A DNA stretch of 64,000 nt from Opitutales bacterium (GTDB lineage Bacteria; Verrucomicrobiota; Verrucomicrobiia; Opitutales; Oceanipulchritudinaceae), in contig JAFGCZ010000012.1 in NCBI GenBank assembly GCA_016932335.1, forward strand, positions 1 through 64,000, read 5' to 3'. Within the stretch, counting starts at the first letter, position 1; every line of letters starts with the position of its first letter. Positions 35,794 through 44,357 of the stretch are shown in pieces. The position numbers and the translations under genes were made by a program. The notes under the pieces were generated by a model that saw nothing but the letters and a program-made list of their open reading frames with translations, searched no databases and was not told the DNA's origin.

Positions 35794-37246
35794 AGCGACG
35801 GCGCAGGTTGGTCGGCAGAATGCCCAGCTCTTCGCGATACTTGGCAACTGTTCTGCGGGCTATGTTGACTCCTTCTTCCTTCAGAATATCCACGATCTTC
35901 TGGTCAGAGTAAGGTTTCATGCTGTTTTCGCTTTCGATTATCTTGGCAATCCGTTCCTTCACCGAAGTATTCGACATTGTATCCCCGGAATCGTTCTGAT
36001 AACCGGTGGTAAAGAAATATTTGAAATCAAAGACTCCGTGTGGTGTACGAATGTATTTATTGGCAATAGCACGGGATACTGTGGTCTCGTGTACACCCAC
36101 CTGCTCAGCCACTTTGTTCATTGTCAAGGGCTTCAACTTGGAGGGGCCTTCATCAAAAAATTCCTTTTGGAATTCCAGTAGCTGCCGGGTGATGCGCTCA
36201 ATCGTCTGCTGTCTCTGCTCTATGGAGGAAATCAGGAATTTGCTGGAGCGCACTTTATCCTGCAGATAATCCTTTTCCTTTTTCTGCAAGGTACCCTTGG
36301 CCATCATCTCCTTGTAGGCCGGGTTGATCCGTAGCCTTGGAATAAAGTCGTTGTTTAGGGTAACCAGCCATTCGCCGGTGTCGTCCTGTTCCACCGTTAC
36401 ATCCGGTATCACCACCCGATTGTTGTCGTCACTGAACTGTCTGCCCGGAGCCGGATCAAGGGTTCCAATCACTTCGATGGCATCCTGGATGTCTTCCGGG
36501 CTCAGCCCCATGCGGCGGGCCAGCTCAGGAATGCGGCGGCGCAACAGCAGCTCAAAATACTTTTTGATAATCTCGTAGGCAGGGGAGTCTTTCTCTCCGC
36601 GCTGCTCCAGCTGTGTGAGGAGACAGTCCTTTAAATCAGTGCTGCCAATACCCACGGGCTCGAGTCGTTTAAGCAATCGCTGCGCTTCCTGCACGGTCTT
36701 TAGCGGCAAGCCGGCCAGCAGGGCAATGTCGGAAATATTTGACCCCAGAAAGCCGCTGTCGTTGAGGCTGCCCACAAGGTATTCCATCGCCTTGAGCACC
36801 TCTGTCGAGGCGTCTGATAATTCTGCCTGCCGCATCAGGTTCTCCTGCAGCGAAACATCTGAGGTAATTGAATCAAAGAAATGCTTCCGGCGTTCCTCAT
36901 CTTCCGCGGAATAGGAGAAACTGCCATTTTCGTCGGCATAATAGTCGCGGTAATCCTCCTGCATCCGGCTGAAGGTTTCGTAACTTTTTCCGAATTCCAG
37001 CTCTTCTTTGTGTGAGGCCACATCACCCTCATCAAAACTGCTCTCGGACTTTTGTTCTTTGGCATCAATGCTGATACCGTCCATGGGGAGCTCTTCCAGA
37101 GTGGGATTGGACTGCAACTCTTCCAGGATTACATTTCTCAGGTCAAGCGCGGCCACCTGCAGAATCTTCAGAGACTGACGTAGCTGAGGCGCCAGTACCA
37201 GAGACTGGGTTTGTTTTTGTACCTGCTGAAATCCTTGTGTCGGCAT
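35786..37246 (-). CDS. rpoN: RNA polymerase sigma-54 factor
   Basis: 486 residues. Region I is Gln/Leu-rich (QKQTQSLVLAPQLRQSLKIL, LRNVILEELQSNPTLEELP), followed by an acidic region II. The core-binding domain includes GLSPEDIQDAIEVIGTLDPA. The C-terminal DNA-binding part has MNKVAEQVGVHETTVSRAIA and the RpoN box ARRTVAKYREEL. It needs enhancer-binding AAA+ activators. It sits 3 bases after a Ser/Thr kinase gene and overlaps tsaB, an unusual neighbourhood. Confidence 0.96.
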   Translation of the reverse strand: MPTQGFQQVQKQTQSLVLAPQLRQSLKILQVAALDLRNVILEELQSNPTLEELPMDGISIDAKEQKSESSFDEGDVASHKEELEFGKSYETFSRMQEDYRDYYADENGSFSYSAEDEERRKHFFDSITSDVSLQENLMRQAELSDASTEVLKAMEYLVGSLNDSGFLGSNISDIALLAGLPLKTVQEAQRLLKRLEPVGIGSTDLKDCLLTQLEQRGEKDSPAYEIIKKYFELLLRRRIPELARRMGLSPEDIQDAIEVIGTLDPAPGRQFSDDNNRVVIPDVTVEQDDTGEWLVTLNNDFIPRLRINPAYKEMMAKGTLQKKEKDYLQDKVRSSKFLISSIEQRQQTIERITRQLLEFQKEFFDEGPSKLKPLTMNKVAEQVGVHETTVSRAIANKYIRTPHGVFDFKYFFTTGYQNDSGDTMSNTSVKERIAKIIESENSMKPYSDQKIVDILKEEGVNIARRTVAKYREELGILPTNLRRRYD

Positions 37247-37249
37247 AGC

Positions 37250-38269
37250 TTATGAAATCATCTCCTTCAGATTGTCGTGCGAGGTGATGGGAATGCCGAA
37301 TGAGCCGCGTTGTTCGGACTCGCGAGGGAATGCACTTCCATTGATAAACAGCTCGATCATGTAGTCGGACAGTTTTTCATTGGTTGGTCCGAAACGGTCG
37401 CGGTAAAGATACTTTTCCAGTTCCATCAGCAAATCTTTGGCCGACTGGAAACGCCACTTTCGCTCACGTTGCAGTAATGCCCGGATAATGGTATACAGAT
37501 CCTCGTCCAGATCGTCCCGGATCGAGCGAAAATCCACATAGGGCTTCTTCAAAATATTTTCCCGACTTTCCTCAGGTGTATCTCCCTCAAAAAAATTGTA
37601 TCCCAGAACCATTTCCAGCAATACCACTCCACAAGAGAACAGATCCGATCGCGGATCGGTGATTTCCCGATTGGCCGCCTCGGGGCTGATATATTCATCC
37701 ATCCCCGGAATCACTTCACCTTCTTCATTGTACATCAGGTCAAATGCCTTGGCGATGCCGAAGTCGCTCAACTTAATGTTACCTTCACGGCAAATCATGA
37801 TATTGCGCGGGTTGATGTCGCGGTGCACAATGCCCAATGGTTTCCCATTAGAATTACTCTTATTATGAGCATAATCCAGTCCTCGACAGATACGGCTTAT
37901 GATGAACGCGGCGATTTCTACGGGAATCTGCCGTCCCAAAAACTGATGCTGGTAGATGAATTCATCCAGCGTAAAGCCATCGACATATTCCATCACCATA
38001 AAATACTGATTGTCGAAAATCCCCAGGTGATAGGTCTGCACAATATTGGTGTGAATCAGGTCGGCCACTACTCGAGCTTCTCCCACAAAATTGGCCCGAA
38101 ATTCTGGAATGCTGGAATATTCTTCGCGAATGATTTTGATAGCCACCAGCTTGGAGAAGTTGTCCACTCCGAGCTGTCTCGCGCGGTAAACTTCCCCCAT
38201 TCCTCCTTCAGCTATTTTTTCCAGTAGTTGATAGTGGATGGAGCTTTCCAGATTCCTGCAGTGGGTCAT
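37250..38269 (-). CDS. Soluble Ser/Thr protein kinase upstream of rpoN
   Basis: 339 residues from ATG 38269 (MTHCRNLESSIHYQLLEKIA); the longer frame adds an unlikely leader. Canonical kinase motifs: IAEGGMGEVYRAR, Lys in VAIKIIREEY, IVHRDINPRNIMI (HRD present; Asn instead of the usual Lys two residues later, as in many bacterial kinases), DFGIAKAF and DPRSDLFSCG. It has no membrane helix and only a ~60-residue tail, so it is cytoplasmic. Three bases separate it from rpoN, suggesting co-transcription and perhaps control of sigma-54 or its partners (inference). Confidence 0.9.
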   Translation of the reverse strand: MTHCRNLESSIHYQLLEKIAEGGMGEVYRARQLGVDNFSKLVAIKIIREEYSSIPEFRANFVGEARVVADLIHTNIVQTYHLGIFDNQYFMVMEYVDGFTLDEFIYQHQFLGRQIPVEIAAFIISRICRGLDYAHNKSNSNGKPLGIVHRDINPRNIMICREGNIKLSDFGIAKAFDLMYNEEGEVIPGMDEYISPEAANREITDPRSDLFSCGVVLLEMVLGYNFFEGDTPEESRENILKKPYVDFRSIRDDLDEDLYTIIRALLQRERKWRFQSAKDLLMELEKYLYRDRFGPTNEKLSDYMIELFINGSAFPRESEQRGSFGIPITSHDNLKEMIS

Positions 38270-38494
38270 ATCAATATAAACTGTTGAAATAAATCCGTCT
38301 CTTTGCAAGTGAAATACGAAATGAGCACGAAATATGCTCACGCTTGTTCACCTCTGTTTTGCTCCTCTTTCCGCCTGACTTTCCCCGGTCAGCCCTACCT
38401 GTTTTCGGAAATGCTATAACAACAACCACTTGAAGCCCTTTTCTTTCTTTTTCTGTAATCTTTAGTAATAAGGGCAAAATAATCATAATTAGAC

Positions 38495-38522
38495 TTTACA
38501 TCTGTCCTTTTTTCTCCATAGT
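38495..38522 (+). promoter_or_regulatory. Candidate promoter of the sulfur operon leader
   Basis: TTTACA (38495-38500), a 16-base spacer and CATAGT (38517-38522) resemble sigma-70 -35 and -10 boxes. Transcription would start near 38529, about 17 bases before the leader ORF. Assigned by eye only. Confidence 0.4.
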
Positions 38523-38545
38523 TTTGCCATATCGAGAGAAACCTA

Positions 38546-38647
38546 ATGAAGAATACCATCAACAAAACTTGTCTTATGAATGCCATGATGTGCATGCCTA
38601 CCGGCAATGCGCTCGTTTTGGTTCGTGGCCTCCTGAGACTTCGTTGA
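38546..38647 (+). CDS. Met/Cys-rich leader peptide (candidate attenuator uORF)
   Basis: A 33-codon ORF, too short for usual gene finders. It has a GAGAGAAA ribosome-like site 6-13 bases upstream. The peptide contains TCLMNAMMCM, four Met and two Cys in ten residues, then PTGNALVLVRGLLRLR. Its stop lies 29 bases before a 15-bp terminator hairpin, and the downstream operon contains O-acetylhomoserine sulfhydrylase, which makes homocysteine/methionine, and a sulfonate-type importer. This is the layout of a transcription attenuator sensing charged tRNA-Met or tRNA-Cys. No convincing antiterminator pairing was found by eye, so the mechanism remains inferred. Confidence 0.55.
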   Translation: MKNTINKTCLMNAMMCMPTGNALVLVRGLLRLR

Positions 38648-38675
38648 TGCAGTAAACAACACACTCAGATTCCTC

Positions 38676-38713
38676 AAAAAGCCCGCGGATCAAAACATCC
38701 GCGGGCTTTTTGC
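38676..38713 (+). terminator. Strong hairpin terminator upstream of the sulfur operon (candidate attenuator)
   Basis: A perfect 15-bp stem AAAAAGCCCGCGGAT/ATCCGCGGGCTTTTT with a CAAAAC loop and a T5 end. It stands between the leader ORF and the first transporter gene, about 200 bases ahead of it, so it must be bypassed or be conditional if the leader promoter drives the operon. Confidence 0.85.
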
Positions 38714-38796
38714 ATTCTCAGGCCCGCGTTTTCCGCTCTTCACCTTCACCTGTAAAAACTTTTGGTAAATGGAATATAAACAACATGTAATCACTC

Positions 38797-38827
38797 CTCC
38801 GGCCGGTCCGCTCATTACCGGCCGGAG
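38797..38827 (+). other. GC-rich hairpin before the ABC ATPase gene
   Basis: An 11-bp perfect stem CTCCGGCCGGT/ACCGGCCGGAG with a 9-base loop. No T run follows, so it is not a simple terminator. It lies 82 bases before the ATPase start and could be part of the leader's folding or a transcript stabiliser. Confidence 0.55.
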
Positions 38828-38908
38828 CGGGTTGCCTGCCCGGAAACTTCGCACCTTTCCCGCATGGTTGGAAACCCACTGGTTTTTCCGGGCTGTGGAG
38901 GTCTCTTC

Positions 38909-39790
38909 ATGACTGCCGCCGCCCTCGAACCCAAGGCCTTGGTCAAACCGAAGCTGCCAATCATTGCGGATCAGAGCCTGCAGGGGCTGGAGGTTTCCGG
39001 CGTTCACTTTGCCTACTCGGGAAACCCTGTTTTGCAGGACATTTCTCTACAAATCAAAGAAGGAGAATTTGTCGCGCTTCTGGGGCCCAGTGGCAGTGGC
39101 AAAAGTACCTTGCTGCGCCTCTTGGCCGGTTTGGCATTTCCTCAATACGGATCCATTTCATGGCGTGGGCAGCCGGTCTCCGGGCCTTCTCTTGAGCGCG
39201 GTGTCGTTTTTCAGGACTATTCTCTCTTCCCCTGGATGAATCTATCCCAGAATGTGGAATTGGCCATTTCTAAAGCGCATAAGCGCTCTTCACGTAAATG
39301 GCGGCGAGAGCTTGCCAAAGAATACCTCGATCTTGTTGGGCTTGGGAGCCAGACCACAAAATATCCTCACGAGCTTTCCGGAGGTATGCGTCAGCGTAGC
39401 GCCATTGCCCGGACACTTGCTCTTGGCTCTCCGGTATTGCTCATGGATGAGCCCTTTGGCGCCTTGGATCCGGTGAACCGCAGCAAACTTCAGGATTTAC
39501 TCATAGAGGTCTGGAGAGATGCCCAACCGAGAAAAACCGTAGTTTTTGTTACTCACGATATCGACGAGGCCCTTTATTTGGCCGATCGCATCATCGTTCT
39601 GGGTTCCAATCCGGGGCGTATTATCGACGAGATTGAACTCTCTGCCGAAACGCCGAGAAGCCATGCCTCCATCGCCGGATCTACCGTTTTTGCCGAACTG
39701 CGCAGCCGTATTCGCAAGCGCTTTCAGGAGGATATCCTGAACCATATCCACGCCACTTCTGTTATTCACTCACCGGCTGAAGGGATCTAA
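38909..39790 (+). CDS. ABC transporter ATPase, nitrate/sulfonate/taurine type
   Basis: 293 residues from ATG 38909, which has GGAGG 7 bases upstream; the longer frame from 38864 lacks this. Walker A GPSGSGKSTLLRLLAG, Q-loop FQDYSLFPWMNLSQNVELA, signature ELSGGMRQRSAIARTLA, Walker B VLLMDEPFGALDPVNR and VTHDIDEALYLADRIIV match the SsuB/TauB group. It drives the adjacent permease and the binding protein encoded five genes on. It is the first structural gene after the leader/terminator. Confidence 0.9.
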   Translation: MTAAALEPKALVKPKLPIIADQSLQGLEVSGVHFAYSGNPVLQDISLQIKEGEFVALLGPSGSGKSTLLRLLAGLAFPQYGSISWRGQPVSGPSLERGVVFQDYSLFPWMNLSQNVELAISKAHKRSSRKWRRELAKEYLDLVGLGSQTTKYPHELSGGMRQRSAIARTLALGSPVLLMDEPFGALDPVNRSKLQDLLIEVWRDAQPRKTVVFVTHDIDEALYLADRIIVLGSNPGRIIDEIELSAETPRSHASIAGSTVFAELRSRIRKRFQEDILNHIHATSVIHSPAEGI

Positions 39791-39792
39791 CC

Positions 39793-40578
39793 ATGAACGA
39801 ACATAAACACAAATCCGTTCCATCTGGAGCCGTCAGACTTCCTTTATCAGGCTACGAAGGGATCTCCTTTCTTATAGCACTACTCGGTGCCTGGCAAATT
39901 ATCAGCGTGCTTCCATTCTCTGCCAATTATCTCTTTCCCGGGCCGCTGCAAACGTTCGCTGCTTTAAGAAATGCCCTTCCCGAACTTATCAAAGGCACTG
40001 TCTCATCCTTTCTTATTCTTCTGCCTGGTTTTTTCCTTGCCGCACTGGTCGGAATTCTCTGGGGCCTTTGGGTTGGTGTTACGCCCGCCTTACACCGCAT
40101 GTTTTCTCCCTTTTCCCGCTTGGCGGCACCCATTCCTCCCACCATCTACATTCCCTATGCCATTGCCTTGCTCCCTACTTTTCATTCAGCAGCCGGGTTC
40201 ATTGTTTTTGCCGGAGCTTTTTGGCCTATTTTCCTGAACACTGCGACCGGTGCTGCTTCCGTTCCCGGGCATTTTAGGGATAACGCCCGCATTCTCGGGC
40301 TTGGTCGTCTGGAGTATATTCGCCGCATCGTTTTCCCGGCGTCTCTTCCCCACATCTTTTCCGGTCTTTCCGTCAGTCTTGTGTTCTCCTTCATCATGCT
40401 CACCGTAGCAGAGCTTTTTGGGGCTCAAAATGGTTTGGGGCGCTTTATCCAGCTTTACGCCGACTATGCTGATTATCCCAAAATGGCGGCCGGCATTCTC
40501 TATGTGGGATCTGTTGTCTTCCTTTCAACAGCAGCCCTTGAACTCATCCGTAAACGTACCCTCTTCTGGGTGCGCTGA
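39793..40578 (+). CDS. ABC transporter permease, sulfonate/taurine type
   Basis: 261 residues with about six membrane helices. The EAA loop is recognisable (DNARILGLGRLEYIRRIVFP followed by ASLPHIFSG), as is FSFIMLTVAELFGAQNGLGR, typical of SsuC/TauC permeases. It starts two bases after the ATPase stop. It forms the inner-membrane channel for the substrate captured by the binding protein at 43232-44293. Confidence 0.88.
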   Translation: MNEHKHKSVPSGAVRLPLSGYEGISFLIALLGAWQIISVLPFSANYLFPGPLQTFAALRNALPELIKGTVSSFLILLPGFFLAALVGILWGLWVGVTPALHRMFSPFSRLAAPIPPTIYIPYAIALLPTFHSAAGFIVFAGAFWPIFLNTATGAASVPGHFRDNARILGLGRLEYIRRIVFPASLPHIFSGLSVSLVFSFIMLTVAELFGAQNGLGRFIQLYADYADYPKMAAGILYVGSVVFLSTAALELIRKRTLFWVR

Positions 40579-40593
40579 AATACAGGTCTTACG

Positions 40594-41604
40594 ATGTCTG
40601 CAACGCTCTCCAAAAGAAAGAACAAACTCATCAGTCTTTCCGATGCGGTTTCCCGATATGTTTCCGACGGTATTCAATACGCGCCCGGCAGTGGTTTGCC
40701 TGTTGGAGCCGAGTCTGTGGCCTTCGGACGGGAAATCATCCGGCAAAAGCGCAAGCACCTGCATGTGGTGGCCAATTGCTCCTCTCAGCAACTCAACCTG
40801 CTTTGTGCTGCCGGTGCCGTAGATAAAGCCGAACTGGGTTTTTCCGGGCTGGAGGTCTATGGCTTTGCCAATGGTCTGCGCCGCGCGGTGGAATCAGGAA
40901 AAACGATTCTCGAAGACTATTCCAACTTGTCCATGACGCTGCGCTTTCTTGGGGGAGCTCTCAATTGGCCGTTCGTCCCTGCTACTGTTAATATCGGTTC
41001 GGATATTCAGTGGTACCAGGCTTCAGCTCCTGAGCTATACCCATCAACTACAAAAATACCGGAGATCACCGATCCTTTTTCCGGTCGCCGACTCGGGGCC
41101 TTGAGCCCTCTGCGCCCGGACGTGGCTGCCATCCATGTCACGTTTGCCGATCCATCGGGAAATGCGGTTATGCTGGGGACTGAGTGGAGCCGTTTCGAAC
41201 TCTCTCGCGCAGCCAAAAAAGTCATTCTGGTTGCCGACCATATCGTCTCTCCGGCCTTGGCCAGACAGTTCCCAAACCTGATCCGCATACCTGATCTGGT
41301 GGTTGATGCGGTTGTCTACGCACCTTTTGCCGCCTGGCCGCAGAGCTCTCCAGGGCTTTACGATTCTGACGAGACTCACATGAAACTGCTCAACGAGGCC
41401 CTGAAAACCGAAGCGGGTTACCTGGACTACAAGCAGCGTTTTATTGACCCGGTGGAAACCCCTGAGGACCTTCTGCATCTTATCGGTGAGGAAAAAATTG
41501 AAACCCTGACCCGCGGGCCGACGTCCTTTTTGGCCGATCCCTTCCGTAAGTGGATTCTCTCCCCTGCGGCTGTCTCGGAAATCAAAGGAGACAATCATGA
41601 GTGA
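40594..41604 (+). CDS. CoA-transferase family I, subunit A (GctA/IpdA-like)
   Basis: 336 residues. Family features: AVSRYVSDGIQYAPGSGLPV at the start, ELGFSGLEVYGFANGLRRAV, then NIGSDI, DPFSGRRLGALSPLRPDVAA and HVTFADPSGNAVMLGTEW. These fit the alpha subunit of glutaconate-type CoA-transferases and the related IpdA ring-cleaving hydrolases of steroid catabolism; the two cannot be separated by eye. It pairs with the next gene, which overlaps its end by 8 bases. Within this operon it may activate an imported acid with CoA. Confidence 0.82.
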   Translation: MSATLSKRKNKLISLSDAVSRYVSDGIQYAPGSGLPVGAESVAFGREIIRQKRKHLHVVANCSSQQLNLLCAAGAVDKAELGFSGLEVYGFANGLRRAVESGKTILEDYSNLSMTLRFLGGALNWPFVPATVNIGSDIQWYQASAPELYPSTTKIPEITDPFSGRRLGALSPLRPDVAAIHVTFADPSGNAVMLGTEWSRFELSRAAKKVILVADHIVSPALARQFPNLIRIPDLVVDAVVYAPFAAWPQSSPGLYDSDETHMKLLNEALKTEAGYLDYKQRFIDPVETPEDLLHLIGEEKIETLTRGPTSFLADPFRKWILSPAAVSEIKGDNHE

Positions 41605-42382
41605 ATACACACGTCAGGAAATGATGGCGATTGCCACCGGTAGGGAAATTCGCGATGGAGAATTGGCCATTTTCGGGGTAGGGCTCAGTATGTTGGCCGG
41701 CTTTTTTGCTCAGGCACACCATGCACCCAACATTCGCTCGCTCACCGAAGGAGGCGTCTACGGGGCCACACCCGTTGGCGGTCTTCCTTGGGGCATCGAA
41801 TGTAACCGCATTTCAGCTAATGCCACATCGTTTACCGGAGCACTTGATGCCCTGGGATTCCTCGTCGGTTCAGGCCGCTGTGATGTGGGTATTATCGGTG
41901 CCGCTCAAGTCGATAAATTTGGCAACGTCAACACCACCGCTATTTGGGGCGATCCGCTGTCGTCCGTGGCCGGCCTTCCCCGCACCAGGCTTGCCGGGGC
42001 CGGCGGAGCCAACGATATCGCTTCTTCCTGCGGGCGGGTGGTCATCATGGCCGCGCACGAGAAGAAACGTTTTGTCGATCGGGTCGATTACATCAGCTCT
42101 CCGGGCTTTCTTGACGGCCCGGGCTCTCGCAGGCGTTATGGCCTGATCGGTGGAGGGCCTTCCGTTATTGTCACTACATTGGGCATCCTGCGGCCCAACC
42201 CAAAGACACTCGAATTTGAAATCAGTGCCTATTTTGCATTTTCCAGCATCGAAGAAATTCTCAGTAGCACCGGGTGGAACCTTCAGGTCAGCCCGCATGT
42301 TCATGTAGTTCCTCCGCCGTCTCCGGCTGAACTGAAGGCGCTGCGCAGCGTTGATACCACCGGAATGCTCCAACGCAAATAA
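41597..42382 (+). CDS. CoA-transferase family I, subunit B (GctB/IpdB-like)
   Basis: 261 residues. The segment IRSLTEGGVYGATPVGGLPW holds the Glu in the position of the catalytic glutamate of beta subunits; RCDVGIIGAAQVDKFGNVNT and RLAGAGGANDIASSC are further family hallmarks. It completes a two-subunit enzyme with the preceding gene (8-base overlap). The catalytic Glu favours a true transferase, but IpdB-like hydrolase activity remains possible. Confidence 0.82.
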   Translation: MSEYTRQEMMAIATGREIRDGELAIFGVGLSMLAGFFAQAHHAPNIRSLTEGGVYGATPVGGLPWGIECNRISANATSFTGALDALGFLVGSGRCDVGIIGAAQVDKFGNVNTTAIWGDPLSSVAGLPRTRLAGAGGANDIASSCGRVVIMAAHEKKRFVDRVDYISSPGFLDGPGSRRRYGLIGGGPSVIVTTLGILRPNPKTLEFEISAYFAFSSIEEILSSTGWNLQVSPHVHVVPPPSPAELKALRSVDTTGMLQRK

Positions 42383-42404
42383 CCCTTTTAAAGAAAACAT
42401 CCAT

Positions 42405-43199
42405 ATGTCCAACGTATTTCAATCCACACAGGATGTCCTGCTTCACATCGAAGAAGGCATCGCTACCGTCACCCTGAATAAGCCGCAGTCTCGCAACAGT
42501 CTCTCTTTGCAAACTCTTAGGGAGCTGCATGCGGCGTTTACTGCTCTTGACGGAGATTCCTGCGTGCGTGTGGTCGTCCTGACCGCAAATGGGCCTGCTT
42601 TTTCCGCCGGTCACGATCTCAAGGAGGTCTACGCCCATAGTGGCGATGCCGTCTTTTATCAGGAGCTTTTTCACGCCTGTGCCGAGACCATGAAAGCCAT
42701 TGTCCGCCTACCCAAACCGGTGATAGCCAAAATTCGCGGTGTGGCCACGGCTGCCGGGGCGCAACTGGTGGCCAGTGCAGATCTGGCCTATGCTGCAGAG
42801 TCCGCCCGTTTCGCCACTCCCGGCGTCAATATCGGCCTCTTTTGCTCTACTCCCATGGTCGCACTTTCCCGTAACGTAGCCCATAAGCATGCGCTGGAGC
42901 TGCTCCTTTCCGGCGATTTGTTTACGGCTCAGCACGCGGCCCGTATCGGGTTGATCAACCGTGCCTTGCCTGAGGATGAACTGGATGCCGCGGTAGATCA
43001 GTTGGCCTGTAAAATTGCTGCCAAGTCCTCAGTCACCCTGGCTATCGGTAAAGAGGCGTTCTACCGCCAAGCGGAACTCCCGCTGGATGATGCCTATGCC
43101 TATGCCGCCCACATTATGGTGCAAAACCTCAAGCATGAGGATGCCTCGGAGGGCATTTGCGCCTTTCTCGAAAAGCGGACTCCCGTTTGGAGAAACTGA
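42405..43199 (+). CDS. Enoyl-CoA hydratase/isomerase (crotonase) family protein
   Basis: 264 residues from ATG 42405 (MSNVFQSTQDVLLHIEEGIA). Crotonase motifs: TVTLNKPQSRNSLSLQTL, oxyanion-hole region FSAGHDLKEVY and second site RGVATAAGAQLVASADLAYA. The HDL region resembles ECHDC3-type members; the two classical catalytic Glu are not both evident (GAQLVA/PGVNIGL), so it may catalyse a different reaction such as beta-elimination or thioester hydrolysis. It follows the CoA-transferase pair and precedes the binding protein, in one operon. Confidence 0.85.
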   Translation: MSNVFQSTQDVLLHIEEGIATVTLNKPQSRNSLSLQTLRELHAAFTALDGDSCVRVVVLTANGPAFSAGHDLKEVYAHSGDAVFYQELFHACAETMKAIVRLPKPVIAKIRGVATAAGAQLVASADLAYAAESARFATPGVNIGLFCSTPMVALSRNVAHKHALELLLSGDLFTAQHAARIGLINRALPEDELDAAVDQLACKIAAKSSVTLAIGKEAFYRQAELPLDDAYAYAAHIMVQNLKHEDASEGICAFLEKRTPVWRN

Positions 43200-43231
43200 A
43201 CCTTTAACCTTTGTCACAACAAATTACACTT

Positions 43232-44293
43232 ATGAATCGTAAAAACTTCTCTATCAGATCTGCTTTGTCTGCGGTTTTCGCGCTGGCAGTCTCTTTAACT
43301 CCCGTTCATCACCTGTCTGCCGCCTCCGGCACAGAAAAAGGCATCCCTTTAACTGCTGGGTATTTGCCGACTACCGGTCATGCTAAATACTTTGTGGCCT
43401 ATGAAGAAGGGTTCTTTGCCGAAGAGGGGTTAGATGTAAAACTTGTCGAGTTCCTCAATTCTGCGGATGGCTTGGCCGCCTTGAGGGCACATAAACTGGA
43501 TGTTGCCGCTTTTGGAACCTCGGCACCGCTCCTGCATATTTCCAAAGGAGCGGATTTGCGCATCATTGGCGGGGTCATGGGAGAAGATGCGTCTGTCTTC
43601 ACCACCAAAGACAAAGCGCATTCCATAAACTCGATCGCCGACCTTAAGGGGAAGAAAATCGCCACTGTGCGTCTGGCATCAGGTGATGCCATTTTACGGG
43701 GAGCACTTGCCGACGCCGGTATTGACTGGCAGAAGGATGTGCAACTTTTTGAGCTGAAGAACCCACCGGCTGTTCAAGAAGCCGTGCTCTCCGGGCAGGT
43801 GGATGCCGGTGTTACCTGGGGGCCGTTTGATATCCGCGCCGAACAGGCCGGTCTGGAAGTCGTCATTCGCAGCCGCAACCTCTACCCTGGGCATCCCTGC
43901 TGCAGACTTACCGTCAATAACGACGACCGCTACCGGAAAACGCCCGAGGTATGGGTTAAATTCCTCCGTGCTTTCCTTAAGGCCGAAAAGTTTACTCAGG
44001 AATACCGCGAGCAGACAGTTGAGGACATCCATAAATATTTCCCCATCGATAAAGAGACCATCTATCAAGGCTACTACGAGGGCTTTCTCGACCAGAGCAC
44101 CGATCCCAACCTGACCGGATTGCAGAATTTCTGGCACATTATCCTCAGCAGCGGCTTTGCCGAAAGCGACAAAGACATTGCCGGCTATGTCGATGTAAAC
44201 CTTTACCGTGAGGCTTTGCAGAGCCTCATCACAGAACAGCCCGATGAGTTGTTTTGGCAGCAAAAATTGATACAATATCAGTCGAGAAACTGA
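43232..44293 (+). CDS. ABC transporter substrate-binding protein, SsuA/NMT1 type
   Basis: 353 residues from ATG 43232, chosen for the signal peptide that follows (SIRSALSAVFALAVSLTPVH, cleavage near LSAASG). The mature protein has the periplasmic binding fold: AGYLPTTGHAKYFVAYEEGF, GLDVKLVEFLNSADGLAALR, LKGKKIATVRLASGDAILRG. It belongs to the sulfonate/taurine/nitrate-type binders. It is separated from its ATPase and permease by CoA-enzyme genes, so the three functions appear to share one substrate. Confidence 0.88.
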   Translation: MNRKNFSIRSALSAVFALAVSLTPVHHLSAASGTEKGIPLTAGYLPTTGHAKYFVAYEEGFFAEEGLDVKLVEFLNSADGLAALRAHKLDVAAFGTSAPLLHISKGADLRIIGGVMGEDASVFTTKDKAHSINSIADLKGKKIATVRLASGDAILRGALADAGIDWQKDVQLFELKNPPAVQEAVLSGQVDAGVTWGPFDIRAEQAGLEVVIRSRNLYPGHPCCRLTVNNDDRYRKTPEVWVKFLRAFLKAEKFTQEYREQTVEDIHKYFPIDKETIYQGYYEGFLDQSTDPNLTGLQNFWHIILSSGFAESDKDIAGYVDVNLYREALQSLITEQPDELFWQQKLIQYQSRN

Positions 44294-44357
44294 TTGAAAC
44301 GAATAAACCTCCTGTCCTCCGGATAACCCGTCGGACGCTTATTTAGAAATTACCGAT

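Noticed and set aside
38676-38713. Simple terminator of an upstream plus-strand gene
   Set aside because: No plus-strand protein gene other than the short leader ORF precedes it, the upstream kinase being on the minus strand.
38521-38908. SAM riboswitch in the leader of the sulfur operon
   Set aside because: ATCGAGAG near 38530 recalls the start of SAM-I, but the conserved downstream core (GAUGAA...GGCAACC) and stems are not found.
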